From Anaeromassilibacillus sp. An172 (GTDB taxonomy: Bacteria > Bacillota > Clostridia > Oscillospirales > Acutalibacteraceae), in assembly GCF_002160515.1 (NCBI RefSeq), contig NZ_NFKS01000005.1, positions 1-64,000 of the forward strand: DNA of 64,000 nt, read 5' to 3'. Below are positions 26,828 to 37,200 of the stretch, piece after piece (positions within the stretch are counted from its first letter, which is position 1; every line of letters starts with the position of its first letter). The notes under the pieces are model-generated. The model did no database searches, had not been told where the DNA came from, and saw nothing but the letters and a program-made list of their open reading frames with translations. A program made the position numbers and the translations under genes.

Positions 26828-28507
26828 TTAGTTATTAGCATTTTTATCAGCTTCGAGTATCTTATAGAATCTATAACCACCGCTGAAGTTTTTGCACTTA
26901 TATCCAAGCTGTGAAAGAATTCTCGCTGCAATATAACCTCTAAGTCCAATCTGACAGGTGATATATATTGTCTTGGATTTATCAAGTTCGGAAATTCTTG
27001 CTCTAAGATTATCTACAGGAATATTTATAAAACCATCAATGATTCCTGCATTTGCAACCTCTGCTTCTGTTCTTACATCAAGCAATATACCGTTTTCGTC
27101 AGCTTTTGCAGCTTCCAAATCCTCCCAGCAAATATGCTCAACTTTACCTGTAAGTGTATTTTCTATAACATAACCTGCCATATTTACTGGGTCTTTTGCA
27201 GAACCGTAAGGAGGAGCATAACAAAGCTCAAGGTTAGTCAAATCATAAGCTGTCATATTTGCTCTGATAGCAACTGCATATACATCGCATCTCTTGTCAA
27301 CACCGTCTCTGCCAACAATCTGTGCACCCAAAATCTTTCCTGTTTTCTTTTCATATATGGTCTTTATAGCCATCATGGAAGCACCTGGATAGTAGGTAGC
27401 GTGGTTTGCGGAATATGTATAAACTTTTCCGTAATCAAGAACCTGTCTTTTTGCTTCTTTCTCGTTAAGTCCTGTAGATGCAACAGTTATATCGAATACC
27501 TTCATAACAGAAGAACCCTGAGTTCCGGTATAGACTGTTCCAAGGCCGCATATATTATCTGCAACAATTCTTCCCTGTTTGTTTGCAGGACCTGCAAGAG
27601 GAACATAGCTTTTTTCTTTAGTTATAAAGTTTGTAATCTCTATAACGTCGCCGATAGCGTAAATATTCTTTATATTTGTTCTCATATGGCTGTCAACTTT
27701 AATAGCTCCTCTTGAGTTTACCTCAATACCTGCTTCAATAGCCATTTTACTTTCAGGTTTAACACCTATAGCCATAACAACCATATCAGTTTCAACTTTT
27801 CTACCGCTTATAGTTACCTCAAGAGCATTGTCTTTCTCTTCGATTTCCTCTAAAGCACTGTTAAGCATAAGCTTAACCCCTTTAGATCTCAAGTGACAAT
27901 GTACCTCTGCTGCCATATCATAGTCGATTGGAGCAATTACCTGATTGCTCATCTCAACGATTGTTACATCAACTCCGACAGCTTTAATGTTTTCTGCAAT
28001 TTCAAGACCGATGAAACCGCCGCCAACAACAACCGCTCTCTGAGGCTTTTTATAATCAACATATTCCTTCAATCTCAAGGTATCAGGAATATTTCTGATT
28101 GTGAAAACTTTATTTGACTCTATACCCTTAATATTGGGTCTAATAGGGTCAGCACCCATAGAAAGCACAAGCTCGTCATAGCTTTCTTCGTATGTAGTTC
28201 CGTCTACAACTTTTTTAACTGTTACTTTCTTTACATCAGGATTTATTGCAATAACCTCGCTGAGTATTCTTACATCAACATTAAATCTAGCATTAAAGCT
28301 CTTTGGTGTTTGAAGTGTAAGGGCAGACTGCTCCTTAATTTCTCCGCTCACATAATAAGGAAGTCCGCAGTTTGCAAAAGAGATAAATTCACCTTTTTCA
28401 AACATTACAATTTCTGCGTTTTCATCAAGACGTCTGAGTCTTGCAGCGGCAGAAGCTCCGCCGGCAACACCGCCGACAATAACAACTTTCTTTTTGCTGT
28501 CGTTCAT
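26828..28507 (-). CDS. FAD-dependent CoA-disulfide reductase-like enzyme with C-terminal rhodanese domain
   Basis: A 559-residue fusion. The FAD/NAD(P)-binding part (about 1-330) has GGVAGGASAAARLRR, the single redox Cys in FANCGLPYYVSGEI (about 47), the second GxGxxG motif VVGGGFIGLEIAE and the FAD motif NIYAIGDV. A pyridine-redox dimerisation domain follows (about 335-445). A rhodanese domain (about 460-555) ends it, with the catalytic Cys in YITCQIGLRGY. This architecture is known for CoA-disulfide/persulfide reductases, which handle thiol or sulfane-sulfur redox. It is monocistronic with a promoter and an unusual palindromic upstream region. Substrate is inferred from the family. Confidence 0.92.
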   Translation of the reverse strand: MNDSKKKVVIVGGVAGGASAAARLRRLDENAEIVMFEKGEFISFANCGLPYYVSGEIKEQSALTLQTPKSFNARFNVDVRILSEVIAINPDVKKVTVKKVVDGTTYEESYDELVLSMGADPIRPNIKGIESNKVFTIRNIPDTLRLKEYVDYKKPQRAVVVGGGFIGLEIAENIKAVGVDVTIVEMSNQVIAPIDYDMAAEVHCHLRSKGVKLMLNSALEEIEEKDNALEVTISGRKVETDMVVMAIGVKPESKMAIEAGIEVNSRGAIKVDSHMRTNIKNIYAIGDVIEITNFITKEKSYVPLAGPANKQGRIVADNICGLGTVYTGTQGSSVMKVFDITVASTGLNEKEAKRQVLDYGKVYTYSANHATYYPGASMMAIKTIYEKKTGKILGAQIVGRDGVDKRCDVYAVAIRANMTAYDLTNLELCYAPPYGSAKDPVNMAGYVIENTLTGKVEHICWEDLEAAKADENGILLDVRTEAEVANAGIIDGFINIPVDNLRARISELDKSKTIYITCQIGLRGYIAARILSQLGYKCKNFSGGYRFYKILEADKNANN

Positions 28508-28573
28508 AAATATTCCTCCGTTTTCACATATTAAAAGATATTACAAGCAAAGCTTATTTTCTGATTCATATAT

Positions 28574-28602
28574 ATTATATAACTAATATTATACTTTATC
28601 AA
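28574..28602 (-). promoter_or_regulatory. Promoter of the CoA-disulfide-reductase-like gene
   Basis: TTGATA (28597-28602) and TATAAT (28574-28579) on the minus strand have a 17-base spacer, very near consensus. A 60-base leader follows. Confidence 0.78.
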
Positions 28603-28620
28603 CAACAAACACTAGATTTT

Positions 28621-28669
28621 TATACAATATATTTTGTTTTGTTAACAAATAATCATTCAATTTTGTATA
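28621..28669. repeat. Nested inverted repeats upstream of the oxidoreductase promoter
   Basis: The 12-base palindrome TTTGTTAACAAA (28638-28649) is nearly centred inside a wider pair TATACAA (28621-28627) and TTGTATA (28663-28669). It lies 20-70 bases upstream of the -35 element in an AT-rich stretch. It may bind a regulator. It contains TTGTTAACAA, reminiscent of a compressed Rex half-site pair, but lacks the Rex spacing. Confidence 0.4.
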
Positions 28670-28769
28670 ACTCTCTTAAAATATACTTATAATAAATATA
28701 TAACGGCTTTATTATACTAATTTTGACATAACATTTCAGTGACCATATCACAAAAATAAAAACTCTTTA

Positions 28770-29468
28770 TTAAAAAAGATTATCTCCTTTATCAAATCGT
28801 TTTCTAAGAAGAGATATTGCCTTTTTTTCAATTCGTGAAACATATGACCGTGATATGTCAAGCTTTTGTGCAACCTCACGCTGAGTTAACGGTTTACATC
28901 CGTTAAGTCCATAACGAAGAATTATTATCTTTTTTTCACGGCTATCCAACACTTCATCTATATATCTCGAAATTTTTTCACTTTTGATTTTTAAATCCAG
29001 TGTTTCAACTATATCATCATCCACAGACATTACATCCATTAAGGTCAGTGGGTTTCCATCTTTATCTGTATCAATAGACTCATTCAATGAAACATCCTGA
29101 GCCGATTTTCGGCAGTTTCTAAAATGCATTAAAATTTCATTTTCAATACACTTTGACGCATAGCTTGAAAGCTTTATATTCTTATCAGGGTCATAAGTGT
29201 TAATTGCTTTTATAAGACCAATAGTTCCTATAGAAACCAAATCATCCTGATCACTTTGGACGGAATAATATTTTTTGATTATATGTGCGACCAATCTTAA
29301 ATTATGTTCTACCAATTTATTTTTTGCCTTTTTATCCTCTGTTTTTAGTCTGTCTATCCAATATTTTTCTTCTTCCGCAGAAAGCTTTTTTGGAAAAGCT
29401 CCTGTTGAACAAACATGTAGTATTAAGAAATAGAGATAATTGCCAATAGACGCAAGAAAATCCAGCAT
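28770..29468 (-). CDS. sigK: Sporulation sigma factor SigK
   Basis: A 232-residue sigma-70 family protein matching mother-cell sigma-K. It has the hydrophobic pro-sequence at residues 1-25 (removed by SpoIVFB in the family), the GAFPKKLSAEEEKYW segment, and region 2 with LVEHNLRLVAHIIKKYY and IGLIKAINTYDPDKN. Region 4 carries the helix-turn-helix LTQREVAQKLDISRSYVSRIEKKA. The reading frame is continuous, with no skin-type insertion. It implies the organism forms endospores or descends from spore formers. No clear SigE promoter was identified upstream. Confidence 0.93.
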   Translation of the reverse strand: MLDFLASIGNYLYFLILHVCSTGAFPKKLSAEEEKYWIDRLKTEDKKAKNKLVEHNLRLVAHIIKKYYSVQSDQDDLVSIGTIGLIKAINTYDPDKNIKLSSYASKCIENEILMHFRNCRKSAQDVSLNESIDTDKDGNPLTLMDVMSVDDDIVETLDLKIKSEKISRYIDEVLDSREKKIIILRYGLNGCKPLTQREVAQKLDISRSYVSRIEKKAISLLRKRFDKGDNLF

Positions 29469-29585
29469 TTCATCACTCTTTTCATTTTAGTACTACATTC
29501 TATTCTCAACACATAAAATAATTGCAAGTCCATAATATATAAACTCAAAACACAATTTATTGGCAGCAAATTTTCATTTAATGTA

Positions 29586-29620
29586 AAACCTCGGATTTCA
29601 GTAATTGAAATCCGAGGTTT
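29586..29620 (-). terminator. Terminator of the first GH20 gene
   Basis: A perfect 15-base stem (29586-29600 with 29606-29620) with a 5-base loop lies 55 bases after the GH20 stop. Its arms begin and end in AAA/TTT, so it can work on either strand. Confidence 0.82.
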
Positions 29621-29674
29621 GTTTAAGTTTTAATTATTTTAAGAAAGTATTTTCTCAAAAAATCATGCACGTTA

Positions 29675-32600
29675 TTACTTTTTAACAAGCATAATTTGGA
29701 TCAATGTTGCATCCAAAACAGTTATAGAATTGCTGCTATCGATATCTGCTTCAGAAACAAAGAAATCAACATCAAGTTCCATTCTTGTAAGATATTTCTG
29801 AATCAATGTGACATCATTTACATCTACAGTTCCATTGTGATCAACGTCGCCCAACTTATACTCAGGTACTGAAGAAGCATCTTCAATTGCGCTTTCCAAA
29901 GCTGTTAATGCTTCATTTACGTTATTAGCTTCAGCCATTGGATTTTCTTCCATTGCTTTTGCGTAAATATAGCTGTTTACAAGCTCTTGGTAATTGCCCT
30001 TATCAACAATGGATACGCCAAGTTTATTCATAAGAGCTTCTGCCTCTGCAGTTTTCTCTGCAAGACTTGTTTTATCAACATTTTCAAATACCATAAATTC
30101 TCTCAGCTTAAATGTTGTCCCGTTAAGCAATGATACGCCCTGCATTTTTACATATCTGGCAGTTACAGGAGTATCAAGAGTAATTACCTCTTGTTTCTTA
30201 TTGGTATCTGTATATGTAACAGTTTTAACGTCTGTCCATGCCTTACCATCTGTTGAAACCTGAATCTTATAAGTCTGAGGTGATCTATCCCACTGTAAAA
30301 CTACTTCGCTGATTTCATGATTTTCAAAAAGATCTACTGTAAGGAAAGCACCGTTATAGTTACCCTCGAAGAAAGAGTCAATCTCTGTTACGCTTACATT
30401 ATTTGAACCGTCAAGTGCAAAGCCGTCTCCGTCTGTTGCTTTCCAGCCTACTCTTATTTTCTTCCAGTCAACGTCATAATTGCCCATTCCAACAGTCTGT
30501 CCGTCTCCGGCAACGCCCTTATCCTGTGCAACATTGACCTTGTTATATGCTGTTCCTTTTGCAATGGCATTGATAAGCTCTGGTGAAAATGCTTTATTAT
30601 AAACTTCAAAGTTACCAAGCTTTCCAACAAATCCTCCGCCTATATTTGTAACAGGAAGTACAAATGTTGTTGCAAGGTTCTCGTAATCGGTTTCAGAAGC
30701 AGAAGCTCTTCCCAAATGCTTAACCAAAACGCCGTCCACATAAAGTTTTGTTGCCTGCTGTGTACCGACAATTGTTACATTATGTTTTTCGTTAAGATTA
30801 AGTTTGTAATTTCCAAATGTCTGTTCAAAATAGCTTCTGTTTATTCTGAGAGTACCGTCTTCTTTTACTGAAAGTCTGCCGTCATATCCTTCCAGAATAG
30901 CGGAATTATCGCCGTTGCCTTCTCCAACTTCTATGTCGAAAGTTACGGTATATGGATAGCTTATGGTTTTAAGCGGAGTTGTAATCTTTGTATCTGCTGT
31001 AAATGTCATCATTCCATCCTCAACAGCTCCTCCGTTTACTATTGAAGCATCATAACCGTTTCCGCTCATATCATAAACAACATCGCCGGAAACATTTTCA
31101 AAGTCATACTTCATTACAAGATTTGACTGAGAGGCGACATTCATAGCTATATCTGTATTCTGAGTCTTATCTCTGAGCTTGCTAAATGTGAGTTCATATT
31201 CTTCATATGTGTCATCAGCTCTTACGCCGCCCCATGTTTTTTCTGAAGTAACGGCAGCTGCTCTGATTATTCTTTCATCGCAATCCTTCTCTGTAATACC
31301 AATAAGGTTAACATCAGCCCAGCAGGCGGTTTTTGCACCAAGAAGACCTGGCTCACCCTTAGTAATTTTTCCAACTGCAAATACAGTAGGATCCCAGTTT
31401 TCGTACATCCACTCAACATTAACTATATCACGGTTGTTTCTTCCTGGGTTGTTGTACATTATAGGTTGATCAACATTGATAATTTTGAATCCATCAGAAA
31501 GACGCTGGAATGGGTTATCCCATGATGTTGCCCAGCAATCCATCTCTACATCAGTATAATTGGAGATATTAGAACCTGTATAAGAGCCAAGACCTGCCCA
31601 TACACGGACTGTCTTTCCTTTTGACTCCAAAAGTGCCTTTAACTCGTCAATAAGCTTTACCATGTTAGCACTTTCGTTAGACTTAATATTCCAGTATTCA
31701 TCTATACCTATATGAACTGTGTCTGAAAGGAATGTTGGATCATCTTCATCAAGATACTCTTCAAACAAAAGTTTAACCATCTTAAGGGAATTTTCAAATC
31801 TGCCATCTTCCAATGACAAGAGTTCCCAGTTTCTGGTGCTGTTTACCGGACCTGTGATTCCCGCTTCTGCAGCCTCATCAGCATTTTCATAAACATATTT
31901 TGTAAGTGCCAAAGAATGTCCCGGAATATCAATTTCAGTTATTGTATCAACTCCGAAATCCATTCCATAGGTCTGAAGGTCTTTCCACTCTTCTTTTGTA
32001 TAGGAAGGTGTTCCGCCCATACTCTCATTATAATACTCGTTTGATTTAGCTGTAGATGTAAGACTTGGGAATGTTTCGCTTTCAAGTCTGAAATATCCCT
32101 CTGTATCCTTCCAATGCTCATAACTTGTAACATCGCCGTTAGGATTATGAATGTTATCATTTATATGCAGATGCACTTCGTTTATCTTATACCATGAAAG
32201 CATTTTCTCATAATCTTTAAGCATCTGAATTCTATACGGAGCACGAGCGATATCTATCATAACTCCTCTGATTTCATAGTTTGGATAGTCTCTTATAACA
32301 CCCATTGGAACATCAAGAGTATTATCCTGGAACAAAATCTGCTCAAGAGTTACTGTTCCATAATAAGCACCTGTATAGCCTGGAGCGTAAATTTTAAGAC
32401 CCAGATGATTTGTTATCATAAAATAACCTTCGTCACCGACATCATATGTATCATCTGTCATTGCTTCAATGTAAATATCATTTTGATTTCCATCTGTGCC
32501 GGCAACAACCTGAAGGTCAAGTCCATAAGCATCCAAAAGATCCTCTTTTAAGTTCTCTGCAACTTTAGCAATGCCCAAATTGGCTTCATCGTTATAAACA

Positions 32601-34111
32601 ATTCTTGTATCAGAAGTGATTGTAAAATTACCTGTATAGCCATACCATTCCTGAATATTGGGTATTACTGCAGGCTCCTCGTTAGGATTTTCAACCGGAG
32701 GATAGATGTTTGGAAATTCAGCTGTTTTATCCGGAACAGTAACAACAAAGCTTTTCTCCGCATAATCTTCAGCGTTTTCTTTGTTTTCAACTCTAACAAT
32801 AACAGAAACATCTCTGTCTCCGATATTATAAGGTGTTACTTCGTTATCAAGGCTGATAACATTTTTAACCTCGCTGCCCTTGATAAATATCTTATAATCA
32901 CTGTGAACCTGAGGAAGTTCAATAGAAGTTGAGTCTACAGTAAGTTCAGGTAGTGATGTTATCTTATTCATTATCTCTGCTGCTGAAGCAGGTGCATTTG
33001 GGTCGATAAGCTGAGTTCCGTAAATTTCAATTTCTTTTACGGAAATAGAATCCCATACTGCCTTTGAGTTAATTTCTGTAAAATAGAAACGAACATATCT
33101 GTCAAGTTCAGTTATATCAGTAAAGGTATCTATTTTGTTTGTTTCGTCGCTTGCAGCAACAGAAATATCTTTTACTGTTCTCCACTCATCATTAACAGAA
33201 GCTCTTGTCTGAATCTGATATTTTGTTGCCCAAACCTTAGCGTTGAAGTATACTTTTACTTCTGTAATATCTGTTACATTTGTTTTCAAATCAAGTTCAA
33301 GCCACTGAGGTTCTACCGGATCATTCCACATAGTTCTTCCGGATGACCAGCGTGAATCGGCGGTTTCTTTATCGCCATCAACTGTTTTGTCAGGAGTCCA
33401 TGTTGAACTTTCAGAAGCGGAAGCAGTAGCATTTTTTCCCTGTGCCACATTTCCTGTCACTTCTACAAGCTCTGAGTCATCTCCGCCTGACTGAGTTCCG
33501 TTAATTTCAATTTCTTTAATAGAGATTGTTCCCCATGCAGCTGAAGAATTCAACTCGTTAAAATAGAAACGAACATATCTGTCAAGCTCAGTAACGTCAT
33601 TTATTGTAAATACTTTATTTTGCTCTGTGCCGGAATCTGAAGTCACATTTTTTACAGTAACCCACTCGTCATCCTCTGAAGCTCTTGTCTGAATATCAAA
33701 ATTTGTAGACCATGCAAGCTTATCAAATGTCAATGTAATATCGGTTATATTTGTTACTTCTTTCTCAAGATCCAAAGCAATCCATTGAGGTACTATTGGA
33801 GTAACATTATACACTCTTGCTGATGCCCAGCGTGAATCAGCAGAAGTTTTATCACCATCAACCGCTTTATCAGGAGTCCAAACATCGCTCTCGGAACCGG
33901 AGGCGGTTGCCGTCTTACCTAAGGCAACATTTCCCGTAAAGTCATCTTGTGTATTTAAGGCTATATCATTGTATACACTTTCAACTGTATTAAGGTCATT
34001 AACTGTTCCTGTATATGTATTAACTTTTTCCGTAGCAGATACAAAGCCAACAGACAATACTGATGAAATCAATAAAGCCGTACACAAAATAACTGATAAT
34101 ATCTTTTTCAT
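29675..34111 (-). CDS. Secreted GH20 hexosaminidase with CBM32, LamG and dockerin modules
   Basis: A 1478-residue extracellular glycosidase. Modules in order are: signal peptide (1-27), two F5/8-type CBM32 copies (about 61-207 and 221-367), a short Ig-like linker (375-460) and a GH20b-type domain (485-605). The GH20 barrel (610-970) has the catalytic Asp-Glu pair at 804-805 (HIGIDEYW). Then come a LamG domain (about 998-1175), a third CBM32 (1180-1325), a helical linker and a C-terminal type I dockerin (1418-1478). The dockerin's two calcium repeats begin DVDHNGTVDVND and DIDSSNSITVLD. SWYKINEVHLHINDN replaces the usual LTDDQ segment, recalling lacto-N-biosidases. It would cut terminal GlcNAc/GalNAc or lacto-N-biose from host or chitin-type glycans. 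Confidence 0.92.
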   Translation of the reverse strand: MKKILSVILCTALLISSVLSVGFVSATEKVNTYTGTVNDLNTVESVYNDIALNTQDDFTGNVALGKTATASGSESDVWTPDKAVDGDKTSADSRWASARVYNVTPIVPQWIALDLEKEVTNITDITLTFDKLAWSTNFDIQTRASEDDEWVTVKNVTSDSGTEQNKVFTINDVTELDRYVRFYFNELNSSAAWGTISIKEIEINGTQSGGDDSELVEVTGNVAQGKNATASASESSTWTPDKTVDGDKETADSRWSSGRTMWNDPVEPQWLELDLKTNVTDITEVKVYFNAKVWATKYQIQTRASVNDEWRTVKDISVAASDETNKIDTFTDITELDRYVRFYFTEINSKAVWDSISVKEIEIYGTQLIDPNAPASAAEIMNKITSLPELTVDSTSIELPQVHSDYKIFIKGSEVKNVISLDNEVTPYNIGDRDVSVIVRVENKENAEDYAEKSFVVTVPDKTAEFPNIYPPVENPNEEPAVIPNIQEWYGYTGNFTITSDTRIVYNDEANLGIAKVAENLKEDLLDAYGLDLQVVAGTDGNQNDIYIEAMTDDTYDVGDEGYFMITNHLGLKIYAPGYTGAYYGTVTLEQILFQDNTLDVPMGVIRDYPNYEIRGVMIDIARAPYRIQMLKDYEKMLSWYKINEVHLHINDNIHNPNGDVTSYEHWKDTEGYFRLESETFPSLTSTAKSNEYYNESMGGTPSYTKEEWKDLQTYGMDFGVDTITEIDIPGHSLALTKYVYENADEAAEAGITGPVNSTRNWELLSLEDGRFENSLKMVKLLFEEYLDEDDPTFLSDTVHIGIDEYWNIKSNESANMVKLIDELKALLESKGKTVRVWAGLGSYTGSNISNYTDVEMDCWATSWDNPFQRLSDGFKIINVDQPIMYNNPGRNNRDIVNVEWMYENWDPTVFAVGKITKGEPGLLGAKTACWADVNLIGITEKDCDERIIRAAAVTSEKTWGGVRADDTYEEYELTFSKLRDKTQNTDIAMNVASQSNLVMKYDFENVSGDVVYDMSGNGYDASIVNGGAVEDGMMTFTADTKITTPLKTISYPYTVTFDIEVGEGNGDNSAILEGYDGRLSVKEDGTLRINRSYFEQTFGNYKLNLNEKHNVTIVGTQQATKLYVDGVLVKHLGRASASETDYENLATTFVLPVTNIGGGFVGKLGNFEVYNKAFSPELINAIAKGTAYNKVNVAQDKGVAGDGQTVGMGNYDVDWKKIRVGWKATDGDGFALDGSNNVSVTEIDSFFEGNYNGAFLTVDLFENHEISEVVLQWDRSPQTYKIQVSTDGKAWTDVKTVTYTDTNKKQEVITLDTPVTARYVKMQGVSLLNGTTFKLREFMVFENVDKTSLAEKTAEAEALMNKLGVSIVDKGNYQELVNSYIYAKAMEENPMAEANNVNEALTALESAIEDASSVPEYKLGDVDHNGTVDVNDVTLIQKYLTRMELDVDFFVSEADIDSSNSITVLDATLIQIMLVKK
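33011..33451 (-). repeat. Second copy of tandem CBM32 module
   Basis: Encodes residues 221-367 and matches the first copy (33491-33931, residues 61-207) at an exact offset of 160 residues. Shared segments include PDK-VDGDK, ADSRW, QTRAS, ELDRYVRFYF and the closing EIxGTQ. This is an internal duplication within the GH20 gene. Confidence 0.88.
33491..33931 (-). repeat. First copy of tandem CBM32 module
   Basis: Encodes residues 61-207, paired with the copy at 33011-33451. The two have no length change between them, which suggests a fairly recent duplication kept under selection for the protein sequence. Confidence 0.88.
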
Positions 34112-34141
34112 TGTTCTCCTCCTTTTGTTCTAATTAGCAAA

Positions 34142-34171
34142 GTCGCCGGACATTTAATTATGCCCGACGAC
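34142..34171 (-). terminator. Intercistronic hairpin between the GH20 genes
   Basis: GTCGCCGGACAT (34142-34153) pairs with ATGCCCGACGAC (34160-34171) over 12 positions, two of them G-T pairs in RNA, with a 6-base loop. No good T-run follows. Together with the neighbouring hairpin it may end part of the transcription or set the ratio of the two enzymes. Confidence 0.6.
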
Positions 34172-34181
34172 ATACGCAATA

Positions 34182-34207
34182 ATTATTTAACCTTCTAGTT
34201 AAATAAT
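34182..34207 (-). terminator. Second hairpin between the GH20 genes
   Basis: ATTATTTAAC (34182-34191) and GTTAAATAAT (34198-34207) form a perfect 10-base, AT-only stem just after the second GH20 stop. Its arms also overlap a weak promoter-like pair TTGATT-N17-AATAAT on the minus strand. Confidence 0.45.
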
Positions 34208-34228
34208 CAAATTAAATGTTAATTAATA

Positions 34229-37200
34229 TTAAACTGTCTTTCCAAAAATGTCAGATGCACCTGTGAGATATGTCTGAATTATAGTTGCGTCTTCAATATC
34301 AACACTACCATCCAAATCTATATCTGAGTACTTACTATATGTATCTGCATTATCTATAGTTTTTCCGGATACGATAAGCTGAATAATTGTTGCATCAGAA
34401 ACTGTAACATTACCGCTTCCGTCAATATCTCCGCCACGAATAACAACTGCGTTCATTGCAGCAAGTGCAGATGCAGCTGCGTCATACTCTTCCTGTGTTC
34501 CGCCGTTTTCAAGAAGCTCTGCTGCCTTATTATAAGCCTCTGCAAACTTCTCGTTATTCATGATATCAGCATATTCTGCAATTACTTCATCAGCGTTTGC
34601 CTTTGCATTGTTAAGACCTTCAGCATTACTTGCATCCATCTGGTTGTGGAGATAGAATTCAGCAGCAGAACCGTAGTTATTCTTACCAGCTTTAACTGTG
34701 ATCTTAATATCAGTAGCAGAAATAATAGAATCAAAGTTAACCTTCTTTGTTGAAGAATCAGCAGCCCAATTTACAGAAGTGATTTCAGTCCATTCATTTA
34801 CACCTGCTTCTGTGTTCTTGTAATAGAATGTTGCAGATGTAATGTAACCGTTATCGCCTGACTGTCTTGGAACATATGTTATAGCTCCAACATCCAGTGT
34901 TGTTCCTTCGTTAGCGTGAATTTCGATGTTAGCAGGAAGTGCCTGCATTGGTGTGTAATTTGAATGCCAGAATGTATTGAGATTGTTATCAAATGCATAG
35001 GAAATTGGTCCTTCAGATCCTGCAGCAGGGTTCTGGTTATCACACTCAACTGTGAAACTGTCATTTGAAATAATTGTCTCGTCTGGTGCATTGAGATTAT
35101 CAGCCTTTACATAATCAACAAGACCGATAAATGCATTTGTCTTGCTTCCTATTCTATTGAATGGTGATGAAAGTGTAGCTCTCATCGCAAGACCTGCTGT
35201 TGATCCAAGTGAATCAACCAGTTCACCATTTACATAAAGACTTGCAAAGTTCTGCTCTCCCTTAAATGTAAGTGTTACCCACTCACCTACAGGAAGTTCA
35301 TAGTCAAATGTATAAGTACGTGCGCCTCTTACAAAGCCAACCTTTCCTGTATCAGCCTGAACAGCCTGAATTGCATATTTACCTGCACCGTTAGCAGGCT
35401 GATAATCACTTTCAAAGAGTATCTGCTCTTCGTTAGAATAGCTGGTTCTCTTAACTCTTATTGTAAGATTTGTATCAACTGGGAGATACTCGATTGGTGT
35501 TTCTACATAGCTTGTATCACCGTTGAGAACCAGAGCCTGATTACCTTCAGCAATGTCTGTATATGTTACATTCTCAGAGTTATCTGTAAGATTATAGCCG
35601 TTTCCGGTTACATCTGTGCCTGTGCCATCATCAAAAGTATACTCAGCAAATGTCTTGTCATTAGCTGTTGTCTCTACTTCATTGTAAGGATTTGTGCCAG
35701 GAGCTGTTGAAGTTTCCTCAAATGTTTCTGCCAACTCAGTAGCTGTTTTCTCAGTTCCTTCACCCCAGAGCTTCTCACTGAAAGCTGCTACTGGCTTATA
35801 GAATCTGTCAAAGTCATCATACTCATAGATACCATTATCTCTTGTGTCGATGCAGTCGTTCCAAATAGCATAAGCGCCACCGAGCATCTGATCTTCAGTT
35901 TCAGCAATTGTTGTTCCGCCGATTACGTTTGGCTTCCAATTGTTGTATATGCTTGTTGGGTTGAGATAATCGTAGTAGTAGTTTGCACCAGGAACAATAT
36001 AAACACTTCCGTCGTTGATGTTGATAAGGTCGTAACCCTGTTCAAGCATAGCCTTAGGATTAGCCCAACCTGTGTTCCAGATATACATCTGAACATCATC
36101 AGAGTATACAGGTGTTGTACCTGTGATAGTTGAAAGGCTTCCCCAAATTCTTACAGTTCTGCCCTTTTCCTGCTGGATGTACTTAAGGATAGTATCTGCA
36201 AACTTTCTGTAATCTTCATTATTGTGTGTGTACTCGTCAGCACCAACATTTACAGTTGTCAGTTCGTCAAATACAGGATTTTCTCCGTCCAAATACTCAT
36301 CCCAGATATCCTTAATAAGTTCTGTAGATTCAGGATTTGAAAGATCAAAATGGTCTGCATATGAGCGGCCGCTTCCGTTTATATAATCAACCGCAAGTTC
36401 ATCAAATACAGATGTGATTGCAAGAGAGTGTGCAGGGAAGTCAAACTCAGGAACAATATTTACACCGATTGCTCTTGAATCTGTAATCAACTGTCTGAAT
36501 TCATCCTTAGTATAGTAAAGGTCCTCAGCTGTGATACCTTCGCCCTCGTCGTTTGTTATATCACTTTCCATACGGAATGCAGAATATGCATCAAGAGGAT
36601 CAAGACCTGCGTTTACATAGTCCTCAAGGAATATAAGGTTATCGTTAAGGTGAAGCTCAAAGTCATTAAGCTTGTACCAAGACATTGTCTTAGCGATATC
36701 GTAGATTGTTTCCATTTCGATTGGAATTCTGCCGACGTCAAGCATAAATCCTCTGATTTCATACTTAGGATAGTCTCTCATCTCACCCTGTGGAATTGTT
36801 GTTCCGTTCTGCTTGAGAATCTGGAGGAATGTCACTGTTGCCCAGCGAGCACCTGTAGCTGTATTAGCAGTTACATAAGCTGCACCGTCAGCTATATTCA
36901 CATAGTAACCTTCGTCACGAAGATTCATTGTGTCTTCTGCATCAAGAGCAAGATAGAAGTCACCAGCGGCAACATCTTCTTTTGTGCCTGCTGTAACAGC
37001 AAGTTCCATGCCTGTAACTTCAAGATAATCAGCAGCAAACAAATCAGCTGTTGCTTTAAGATCCTCAGAAGCATATACAACCTTACTGCTCTCAGTAATT
37101 GTCATATCGCCTGTTGAGCCAATCCATTCTGCGATTTCTGGAATTACAACCGGCTTAGCATTATTCTCTTCAGCTGAAGCAGCAACCTTTCCAGGAACTG

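Noticed and set aside
28770-29468. Skin-like element interrupting sigK
   Set aside because: The reading frame is continuous from the pro-sequence through region 4.
33011-33931. CRISPR-like repeat signal
   Set aside because: The repetition comes from two protein-coding CBM32 modules of about 440 bases, with no short repeats and spacers.
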